In this document: piece by piece, positions 1 to 9,900 of the stretch | How the letters are laid out: each line of letters begins with the position of its first letter | How positions within the stretch are numbered: position 1 is the first letter of the stretch | Assembly (NCBI GenBank): GCA_030062745.1 | Contig: CP099843.1 | Coordinates: 21,736,583 to 21,800,582, forward strand | DNA from: Capitulum mitella | Taxonomy: Eukaryota > Arthropoda > Thecostraca > Pollicipedomorpha > Pollicipedidae | Direction of reading: 5' to 3' | DNA length: 64,000 bases | Notes under the pieces: model-generated | Told to the model about the DNA's origin: nothing | The model's database searches: none | Seen by the model: only the letters and a program-made list of their open reading frames with translations | Made by a program: the position numbers and the translations under genes

Positions 1-186
1 GAGGTTCGGCTGCAGTACCGGGACGTGGCCGGCGACATTTTCGGCGGTCAGGCTCGCCGCAACGAGCTCGTGATCCGCGTGCAGCCCGGCGAGGCCGTCT
101 ACGTCAAGATGATGACCAAGAAGCCGGGCATGACGTTCGACATGGAGGAAACGGAGCTGGACCTCACCTACGCCGCCCGCTACAAG
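1..186 (+). CDS. G6PD: G6PD exon (partial at left edge)
   Basis: It is open from base 1 in frame 1 and encodes 62 residues ending YAARYK. The donor is AAG|GTCAGT at 186/187, phase 0. The exon starts before the window. The intron that follows is only 186 bp. Confidence 0.95.
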
Positions 187-1636
187 GTCAGTCGGTCATG
201 ATGTCGGACCGTCGCCTGGTCTGGTCGGCCGGGTTATCACTGGTCGTAAATGACAGCGATTAGGTTCGGGTGACCCTGAGGTGGCCTTATTGCTCCAGAC
301 GACCAGACCTGCGGCTCGTGACCGGATTAGACCGGACCAGTCGGAGCAGTCTGACATCGTCAATCTCGGCAGAACCTGCGTCTGCCGGACGCCTACGAGC
401 GGCTCGTGCTGGACGTGTTCTGCGGCTCCCAGATGCACTTTGTGCGCTCGGACGAGCTGGCGCAGGCCTGGCGCATCTTCACGCCGCTGCTGCGTCAGAT
501 AGAGAGCGACAGGCCCACGCCGGTGCCGTACAGGTCAGTGTGGTCACTGCGTCCCAGGACAGCGGCATCAACTTCGTGGTGTGAAGACCACTGGAGGTCT
601 TGCGATGTTGGTCAACTCCTACATTACAAAAACGCTATTTTAATTGGCAGCTCGACGGAGTTCATGCCCGCAGCCTGAGAGGCCCGCTGCCGCTTAGCGA
701 ACGAACTGTTGTCTGACAATAGCCTGGTGACGATTGCATTCGAAAACGGCAACTGTGGACGTTTTTTTGCGACATTTTCCGAACTCACAGAACCTCCGAC
801 TGCTACATTACACCCTAAATGTGGTAAATTCGAGTACCCTCCGACCGCAAGGCACACAGATGTTTGGTCGAGTGGGGGCAGGTTGGCTTGGATGCAAGGT
901 TGGACAGTCTTACGTTGATATTTTCAGATATCTCTGGGGTCAGACAACCAGGAGACCGCCTGATGCGGTTAACTTGAATTGTGCTTTATAGTTGTCGGTG
1001 AAAGTAGATGCTGAGCTACAAACCATCACAAATCATTTGTCCAGGCAGAACCAGTCATCTAAGCAAAGAAACAGCGAATCCAACCAGTTCTGAGCTCCGT
1101 CTGTCAGCGTGCAAAAGGCGTTAAATGAAACCAACTGAAGGACATCGGACTGCAGTGGTTAGTTGTTACATGACAGGGAGCAACGACAAAAAGTCCCTAA
1201 CACTCTGATGGGGCTCAGATCCATTACATAGGACAAATGTCTATCGAAGACGAAAGATATTCTCAGTCCTGCATTGCGGAGATGGCGACCTGAGCGAGGA
1301 CGAAATAGAAGGGGACTGCCTCCGAGAAGCACTGGCTCGTGACTGTGGAGTGAAATGGTTACCTGTGCCCTGCGTTTTCAGGTTCGGCTCCAGAAGTCCT
1401 GTCTCCGATGGAGTCGGTGACTGTGGACTTGAGTAGTGACCTGTGCGGCGTTTTCAGGCTCGGCTCCAGAGGTCCTATCTCCGATGGAGTCGGTGACTGT
1501 GAACTTGAGTAGTGACCTGTGCGGCGTTTTCAGGTTCGGCTCCCGAGGTCCCCGGGAAGCGGATGAGCTCAGTCAGCGGCTGGGGTTCAAATACACGGGC
1601 ACCTACCAGTGGAACGGCGACGGAGCTCGCCTCTGA
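1..1636 (+). CDS. G6PD: Glucose-6-phosphate 1-dehydrogenase, C-terminal three exons (5' end outside window)
   Basis: This enzyme makes NADPH in the first step of the cytosolic pentose phosphate pathway. Three exons (1-186, 373-533, 1534-1636) join in phase to encode about the last 149 residues. Recognisable G6PD blocks in order are [87 protein letters not shown] and a terminus ending [15 protein letters not shown]. In human G6PD the C-terminal Tyr and Trp at the matching places contact the structural NADP+, and both are kept here. The substrate and catalytic NADP+ sites lie upstream of the window. The gene converges on TIKI, which lies on the opposite strand. The odd feature is a tandem triplication of the last acceptor (see 1375-1556). 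Confidence 0.96.
373..533 (+). CDS. G6PD: G6PD penultimate coding exon
   Basis: The acceptor is CTCGGCAG|AACCTGCG at 372/373 and the donor is TACAG|GTCAGT at 533/534. The 161 bp encode [11 protein letters not shown] through PTPVPYR, ending in phase 2. The phase fits exactly with the exon at 1534, where AG|G completes an arginine codon. Confidence 0.95.
534..1533 (+). other. G6PD last intron, 1,000 bp
   Basis: This is spliced sequence between the last two coding exons. Up to about 1340 I see no conserved open frame or recognisable repeat. The final 160 bp contain two extra copies of the acceptor region, described separately. Confidence 0.85.
1375..1556 (+). repeat. 76-bp tandem repeat carrying the splice acceptor and exon start, three copies
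   Basis: Copies begin at 1375, 1451 and 1527. Each starts TTTTCAG followed by a G6PD-like exon start (GTTCGGCTCC or GCTCGGCTCC). The first two copies are near identical over all 76 bp; the third runs into the true last exon. Predicted acceptors fall at 1381/1382, 1457/1458 and 1533/1534. Read in the phase left by the exon at 373-533, copy 1 gives 17 residues after the shared arginine and stops at 1434-1436; copy 2 gives 17 and stops at 1510-1512. Confidence 0.9.
1534..1636 (+). CDS. G6PD: G6PD last coding exon with stop codon
   Basis: The acceptor is GTTTTCAG|GTTCGG and the exon completes an arginine codon in phase 2. It encodes [18 protein letters not shown] and then the tyrosine- and tryptophan-containing tail, ending at TGA 1634-1636. 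It is the only one of the three tandem acceptor copies that yields the full conserved C-terminus, so it is taken as the canonical exon. Confidence 0.94.
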
Positions 1637-3804
1637 TCACTGTTCGGCGAACAGTGTGGGGGGACGTGGTTCCAGAATAAGACATCGAGAGTGATGTCAC
1701 ATGTCGTATTGTCTGACTCGGGAGTAGCTCCAACGAGGAACCCAGATGTGGAATAGTACAGTATTAATGTTGCGACAAACGTGATATGATTTTGCTATTG
1801 ATACCGGAAGTAGTTGTTGCGCGAGTGTTAGGGCGTTCATCAGCGGCAGTGGGGAGTGATTGGAAACGTTTACTGATGGCGGTGGCGTCCGCGTTGTTTC
1901 ACTGTATTTGGGGCTCCTGAGGTGTCTGTCTGTGAATTGACAAGTGGCAAACAAAGCAGTTCGGTTGTGTGCGATTGCTCGGTCACTCAGTGGTCCTGTT
2001 TGTCATCGGAAATTTAATCGCAGCGTCCACCGAAATATCGAGGCTGTGTCTGCTTCTTAGGACAATTTTGACTTACTGGGCGTAAAGTGCGATCGTTGTA
2101 CGAACTCCGGGCAAGTAATAACGAGCCAAGCGGTCAGCCTGATTACGAACCTGGGGTCGCATTGTTGTTCATGAACTACAGCTGTTTTAAATTGCAATAA
2201 TGCGTTTTCGAACATTTTATTGCTGCACACACACACTCCCTGCATCGGTGGTTTCTTTGTCGATGGGGGAGTTCCGTTCCTTACCAGACGTATTTCAGGA
2301 AATTCTTACAACTTGGCTTGCTTTGGTACACTGAAATGAGTCTCTTTGTTTTCTTGGTATACAGTTTGCTCTGCATTCCGTCCTGTCCTCACGTTTACTT
2401 TGCGTTTTGCGCTGTAGCAAATACAAGTCACGCCCTCGAGCGGATGAGGAGCTCTGGTGGTCGCCAGCGACCTGACACGATGGCTACGGCTCTTACCGCC
2501 ATCCACAGGTGCCGATTTGTATTCTTTCGAGGTGGCGCTGGCCCACCCAATGTTGATTTGGGTCCCTCCTGTGTTGGTTTGGGCCCCTCCAATATTGCCT
2601 GCCAGTTTGAAAGGAAACTGGGCAAAAATAACGAAAGAAACGGACGCAATAAATAAAAGTCAGGTAGAAAGTATAGAATAAGGCATAAAGTGATGCATCT
2701 ATCGTATATAGCTATATATATGGAGTATACGCAATTTTTTGTTTGAAAAGGGTAACAGAAAAAACAAAAAATTCTGTTGATCAAAATAAAATAGGCTAAG
2801 TCCATCCAGAAACCCACATTTTGAGGGGAGGTTAGGTTGTCGGGCCCACGGCTCGGCCCACCCAATCATTTACAGAAACTGCCGTCCCTGCCGCCATCTT
2901 AGTGTCGAGACACAGAGGGCCGTACCACGAGTGTGCGCCGGCAGAGACAAAAGTATTTCCTCCGTCAATGCCAGGATCTCCACATATCCGGTGTGGTGGT
3001 GGCGGTATGAAGAATGATCGGCAAACAGCCTGTCATCCTGTCCGACGGGGTCGGTCTGTGAGGATAGAAGGGCTACGTGTTCCTGTTGAGTGCTGAAGAC
3101 AGGACCACAGGACAGAGAGTCAGAATTTCGTGTGGCGACAGCTACCATTTGACAAAGAGGTGGTCTGTGGCAGATTTTACGTAAGCGCACGTGGTCGCAA
3201 TCTGACGTTTTTCTCGGAGAGTCACACTATCTTGGGAACGCTGGGATTCTGAATCTTTGGGCAACTTAAAATCTGTACAGCTATGAAGTCTTTGACGATA
3301 ATGATAAACCGCACGTAAACGGGAAACCCCGTTGAATTTTACGGTAGAATACCCAAAAAAGTAAAAAATGACAATTACTAGAGTCCAGTATATTATACGG
3401 TGATCACTAGGAACCCCGCGAATTACTGACCACCGGCCAACCAACGGTCACAGTTACAGTATCCATTCCAGCAACATGTCGTCGCCAGTCATACGATAAG
3501 TCCAATATTAAATCAACGAATGATATCCATGTTGTAAAAAGAAATGTCCAATGCTGAAGTCAGCTGAACGAGGAGCGCATTAACGTCCTCTCGCCACTGT
3601 TTCCAACACTTCTGACAAATACAACTCGTATGTCCACTTTGTTCATCACCAACACGGCATATGGCAACGCGACTAGAACATAACACATCGAAGCGCATCA
3701 CTTTTCGACAGCGTCCCTCGAAACGAAACGCCAGCGGCGAGCGGCCAACCGCCATGGGGAGCACCGCCGCCCGCCACTGCCACCTGTCGGCGGCTGCGAG
3801 AAGC
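1637..3804. other. Convergent intergenic region and 3' UTRs between G6PD and TIKI
   Basis: It holds the 3' UTRs of two genes meeting tail to tail. The best + strand poly(A) signal for G6PD is AATAAA at 2648-2653, with an overlapping second one just after. A candidate - strand signal for TIKI is the reverse complement of TTTATT at 2216-2221, which would make the two transcripts overlap. A short imperfect repeat of about 22 bp (GGGTCCCTCC-like) lies at 2530-2605. The open frames here are low-complexity and not conserved in look. Confidence 0.5.
2648..2653 (+). terminator. Candidate G6PD polyadenylation signal AATAAA
   Basis: This is the first consensus AATAAA hexamer on the + strand after the G6PD stop codon, about 1 kb downstream; AATAAA-like sequence is repeated immediately after it. 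No transcript evidence is available. Confidence 0.35.
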
Positions 3805-3988
3805 TCAAGTCCGCGGCGGCGACAGCGCCATCACTAGCAGCAGCAGTGCGGCCAGCAGCAGGGCGGACGGTGCCGGGACGGCTGCGCCGGACGGCTCGTC
3901 GGCGTGTGGCCGCAGACCGAGCCCCAGCCGTACGGACTGACCACCCTGAGCCGAAGCCGTGTCGGCCGACAACGCGGAGCCGGCCACG
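3805..3988 (-). CDS. TIKI: TIKI last exon, hydrophobic anchor
   Basis: The acceptor is GCATTTCAG|CGTGGCC at 3989/3988 and the stop is TGA at 3805-3807. It encodes [17 protein letters not shown], a linker, the small-residue stretch [11 protein letters not shown] and a Leu-rich hydrophobic end closing with SPPRT. The layout (small-residue site, spacer, hydrophobic C-terminus) is that of a GPI-attachment signal or a single membrane segment, as known for TIKI proteins. The residues themselves are not conserved, as is usual for such tails, so the call rests on phase, position and hydrophobicity. Confidence 0.8.
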
Positions 3989-6900
3989 CTGAAATGCACC
4001 AGGTTCGATCAGCTGGGGGAACTCCGGCTCACGGCATTAACGGACCCCAAGGCCGCCCGTTCGACCTGCTCCGCGGCACGAACGTCGACGAAAGGCTAAA
4101 GACCAGTGGTATCCGAAAGTATTTTCATTTATTACACGGTTACCACCAGACTGCATGGTTATCGACGACATACTCAACCACATACTTACCTATCAAAGCA
4201 TTTCTAGCATTTGACGACACAAGCGTCTGTGCCCGAGGGGGCGACAGGAACCTCACCTCGTCGCCGCGTCGTCAATTCGCACCCACAGGTCGCTGAAGTT
4301 TTCGGTGTACTTGTCGCGCGGGCCGGGTGGCGGCCGTCCTCGCGGCACCTCCGGCCGGCCGCTGCTCCGACCAGAGCTGTCCAAGCTCAGCCGCTCCTCC
4401 GCAGGCAGCTCCACCGACCGGAAATCGGCCGCTTCCGGCTCCTGCCCGCCCGGCCGCCGGCGGCGATTGTACCTGGGCACGGCGAGACGGGGGCGTCAGA
4501 ACGGTCTTATGGCTACCCTGCTGTACTGGTACCAAGGATGAAACTTGTTGAAAATGATTGGGGGGCGAGCATATTAAGTTTCGGAACCCATGCTTTCTAG
4601 TCAACACCCATAGGACCCATGTAAAATCCCTGCAACTTCTGGGGGGGAGAGCAGGTACGTGCCTCTCCAGAATATATCAAGGTTCCATCCCTGAGCGGTA
4701 CTCTCACCGCAGTCAGCTAACATTTACAATATTAAATGGTTGCCGGATTCAAGGGTGTGAACATAATATTCAAGGGTATTTCCACCTGTAATGCGATTGG
4801 CCATCACACTGCATGGCTATCAATAGAATAAGCGGGCAAGCCGTGATTTCATTGCCCAGGAACAAGAACGAAGCTGCGCAAGAAGTAAACTATACAACAC
4901 GGAGCCAGGGGTAAGTGGTGTGTGAGTGTGGGGGGGGCAGTCAATTTTTTACGTCGGCAAGGGTAATGTTCCAATTGCCCAAGTACTTCGGTCCATGTAT
5001 CAAGCGTGCACCGGCCACTGTACATCCGTCAAAATGCGATACAGAATGCACCATCAAAAAAGAAAAAATAATAATACAGCCGGCAGTCTCCGTGGTTGTA
5101 AGAGGACTTCCATTCAAAACAAACTCCAGTCTCCGAGCGCAGCCACAACCCCTGTCGGCGGGAGCTTCCAGGGGCCACTCGAGCTTGCTGCGGTGCCGGC
5201 TGTGACTCACCTTCGTATCCTCTCCCTGGGGCCGACCTTGGTCACTTTGTAGCCGGCCTGCCGCAGCACATCCAGCACCGTGAAGTTGCCCAAAAAGTGG
5301 CCTGGAAAACAGCACTGAGTCAGGGGCGATCTCTGAGTAAAGTATTGGGCTGTTTGCACTTCACACATGCTACTGTGACCGCAAACGCTTGGCAGCGCCA
5401 AAACCATTCTGAAGCTATTTCTTTGCATGCAACACTGCAGACCTGCGTTATATTTTCCAAACCAGACAGGGCTCCTGACCTATCTGCCCTATGGACTTCT
5501 ACACCCATACATGTAATGTCCTGCAGACCCAAAGTCTCTTGGGTGCCGGCTCCATATACCTGTCCAAAAGGGTTCTTTGTTGAATGAAAATATTTTTTTA
5601 GGATGATCACTCAATCCTGGGCGTGATATAGCCAACGGCGTCGCCACGGATTCTTCAGTGGCGGTAAACACTGGCGAACCTTAACCCAGCCTACACGCAA
5701 ATCCTGACTGATTTCCCTTGGGATTTCAGCCACTTTATTTCCCGATTTGGGGGAAATGGGCAAATAAATGCATATGTTTAGGCCGCAAGATGAAGGAGAA
5801 GCAAGAGATACAAACGCGGCGGGAGGCACAAAAGACGTTTTGCACCCGTGCCCCGGCGTGCGGGGGCGCTTACATTGTACGCTGTGTGGACCGCCCATGC
5901 ATTGCGGTGGCGACACCCACGGCTGCAGCACCAAACAAATAAAAAATTCCACGCACCCTTAGCGATACATGCTTTCACCACTCATCTTTTGCATACCAGA
6001 GAATCAAGGAACGCAATCGTTTTGAACAACAGCACGGAGCAGGGCGCACGCCTGGGCCCGGGAGGCCATTGCGGAACAAAGACGTATGCCTGGCCAGTTG
6101 GCGTCCGCACCAGGTCAACGGACACAAACAAACCAATCACCGACCGCCCGGCCATACATCATCGCTACCTCTGGAGACAGCGTATGCAAATTAACAACCA
6201 CTGGAGACCGGAGCGTCCCCCCCCCCCCTCCGTGTCTCTTTTTCCTTCTGCCTTCTGTCCCTCTGACACCTTCTCCCATTCCCTGCAACTGCCCGATTTG
6301 TTCGTTTGACGTACAGACCGTGCGCGTGAGATCGTCCCGTGATTATCAAATCACAGGTAGCGGTAATAACCATGATCCCTTTGGAACACATCAGAAACAA
6401 AGTTTGGCCTAACGTGTGAACAAGAGACCAGCTTGTTATCATGGACCAGACGTGTGCCTGGATCCTCATGGAATGCAAGCTATCCCCAAGTTGTATTTAA
6501 CTTCTCGTTGACCTGGGCGGGCCACTGCGTCATCTCGGAAAGGTCGCGTCCTTCCGGAATAAAACGGTGTCCAGGTGACGCAGCACTTACCCTGGTCAGC
6601 TTAGACTCCGACGCAAAACGAGGATAACCTGCACGCCATAGGGATGCCGGCACATGTCTGCCATCAACCACATCAGACTAGAGATTCCCTAAAATTACTG
6701 AAGGGTCCACGTTGGAGTTCAGACCGTTTCTTTCCCGTGATTGCCATATGCCAAATGTTAAAATCCCTGAATATTGGGGGGGGGGTCTCTGGATCGCCCA
6801 CCCTCCCCACGGGATCGCCAGCCATGATAACCGGCCAGTATCCTGCGCGCACTCAATCACGCACCGTGATAACGGTGTTTTCCGGCGGGAGCGTTAGCGC

Positions 6901-9900
6901 TCTGTGCAGCGTTCTGGATCGCGCCATTCGTCACGGTGGCACGCGCCGCGTTTTATTGTGTCTGCCGGCTGCCGGCCGCGAGCCGGTGACCTCGCTGACC
7001 GAGGCCACACACGGCTCCCGACCGCACGTGCAGACCTCAGTCCGGCCCGGCGGCGGCCCACTGACCCGGGGTCAGCGGTTCCCCCCCCCCGCCCCGCTCT
7101 CAGCGCCTCGACCGGGCCGGCCGACGCCGGCTGTGGCGGCCATCCAACTTAAACAGTCGCCCTCGGATAAACGGCGGCGTCCACACAACTCCGGATCAAA
7201 GGCGCCGCCCGTGCCCCGGGGGAGCCGGCCGGCCGCTGCCGGGTCAAGGGTGAGCCACGCGCCGCGCGCCGACTCCCGCCGAGACGGTCACGTGACACCG
7301 GCGCACCGGGCGGCGTCGGCGTGTTCAGTGTTCCCGGCACCGACGGACGTCACCCGGTCCAGTGCGGGCGTTTGAAGAATCGCCCCTGGAGCCAGCACTC
7401 GGGGCCTGACTGAGTTACGACCCATCCCAACGAGCCCGAGATATGCAGCCAGAGTAACTCCGGCGTGTGATACACGGAGCAGTGACTGTCGCGGCCGCGA
7501 AGGATGGGCGCCAGTAAAAGCCGCTCGTAAAGCAGAACGCCGCCTCGTCACAAACTACGCGCGCAAATAAAACCGTCGCGGGCCACGTTCGGCGCGGCAG
7601 AGTGGATCGGTCGGCCTGCTGCCGCCGTGCAGGTACACGGTTCTGGCGCGCACCTGCCCTGCAGGTAAGCCGGCGTTATGGCGTCGCCTGTGGGTGGGCC
7701 GGCGAGGGCCACTGGCCGGGCTGCGCGTACCACCCAGGCCGGCCCGGCGGCCCACTGAGAAATGGCCGTCCCGTCCCGTCCCGTCCCGCCCGTCCTCAGC
7801 CGTCCCGGCCCGGGCAGGTGAGGAGCGAGGGCCGCGTCCGCTCATCCCCGTCTGTGGGGACAACAAATGCCAGCTGGCGAACGGTGCAGCCAGCCCCGCG
7901 GCGTGATGCCCCGCAGGGCCCCAGAGGATTCGGCTGTCCAGCGACTTACTGAATAGCAACGCGATGTCGTAGGTGCCTGGCAAGAATTCACAGTCACGGC
8001 CCATTTTTTGCATCAACCTGCTTCTGACGAACACGGGCACAAGAGACGGTAGCCATGCCCAAAACCGTACAAGCTCGTCAATATAGGCCGCGAGACGGTA
8101 GCGTAGCTTGACAATTCTGGGTTATGCAGAGCAGCAGTTACATGGTGGGTGGAAGCCACAAAGGGTCCACAACGGCGGGGAACAAAACGTGTTTTTGTTG
8201 GCTCCAAATCAGTTACCAGTACTACACCAGTGTGCACGCGCATTTTCATTCCAGAACGTCACGTACCACGAGTCAAGCACATCAATAAGAGGTGAATATT
8301 AAGCATTTCGGAAACAATACGCGACGTAAAAGGTGCCGCAGGCGCGAGCTGTCCATAAAACCCGACAATTCTGCCAGAAAGTGAAGTGCAGGCATTTCTG
8401 TTATTGTTGTGCCCTTTTCACGGCTGAGCTTTTTTGTAACTTCAGGCGCGGCTATCTCGCCGTCGCCGACACTGAACAGTCACGCCGCAGTCGGCGGGAA
8501 TCTTGAGCGTCTTTCCGCTCCTCTCGCCAGCTCGCCGCCGCCCAGGTGGCTGGCCGGTCCGTTTGTTTTGGACGAGCGAAGATACCAGGCTGCGGCGGAA
8601 CTATTTACCAGGGCGGCCGCCCAGCTGTCGGGGTCGACACTTCAGGGCCGCCTGGCCCTTCGTTCGACCCCCTGTTGTCTGTGTACGGCCTCCAGGGACT
8701 GAGCATCGAGCCAAAATCAGCTCTGCCGCCACCATCGCCACCACCATCGCCGTCAGCACAACCAACACGAGCGCCAGCACCAGCGCCACCCACCAACACA
8801 GATACCACCAACACAACACCGGTGGTTTTCTGATGGTGTCGATGGTGACACCGACACCATCAGAAAACCACCATCGACACAACACCGCCACCGCCACCAC
8901 CCTCAACAACACCAGCACCAATACCGACATTACCACCACCAGCAAGATCAGCAACGCCGCCAACACCAAACGACAATACCAGGGTTTAGTGGTATCTGGC
9001 GCGTTTCGACCACTGCTATACAGTGACGAAAATATTGAACAGCAGCCGGGCTGGGCGTGACAGCCGCTCAAAGCTCCGGCCGCCGTTATCACAGCCCCTG
9101 CACAACCCCCGAACCCCTGCTGTCCCCCCCACCGTTCCCCCGCGCTCGCCAGCCCAAGGCCTGTACCGCGGCGGCGTTACTTTATTGAGGGCGGCCGCGC
9201 CGGCGCCGGCCCCGGCCTCCGCCAGTCCTCTGTTCTCGGCCTTTTCAGCGGCGGCCGCAGCCAGCTGGCTCTGCCGCCTGGTTAGGGCGTCCTAACGAAT
9301 CAGCGGCGACCGCCGCCGCACCGGCAGGCCGGCCGGTGGTAATTGCCGGGCCATGGGCGTGATTGGCTCCTCTGCCGGGCCCGCACGCAGGGCTCGCAAG
9401 GGACACTGATCGAGGGTCGACCCTGTCGCTGTGTCCAGGTGTTGTCGGGATTTACCATACGGATCTCACTGACAGCCCGCAGATCCGTACTGGAGGTGTG
9501 CACACTGAACGACTCAAACTCCAGAGCTGCGTCCTGGCTAGGGGTATCGTTTTGTCATCAACAGCTATTATTTTTTATGTTTTAGATCATTTTATGTTTC
9601 ATTTTATACTTCCTGTCAGTTTCTTATCTGCTGCGGTCGCTCTTTTCGTTATTATTGCCTTATTTCCGTTATCAAAACGGGTAGGAAATATTAGGGGCGC
9701 CGAAATCAGCTTTGCAGGCGCCAAGATCCACATTAGGGAGGAAGGGCCAGGGTCCTCAAAATGAATCTAATTCGACACCCCTTATCCCGATCTCAGGTGA
9801 TTTACACCGACACCACTCCGGCCTCTGAGGATCCACAGCAGAACAATAACGTCACCACTCCGGCCTCATCCACAGCAATATCATGACATCACCCCTTCCG

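Noticed and set aside
2428-2865. 145-codon open frame on the - strand with a hydrophobic middle
   Set aside because: It is AT-rich in the middle and repeat-like at the end, with no family resemblance; it lies between two convergent genes.
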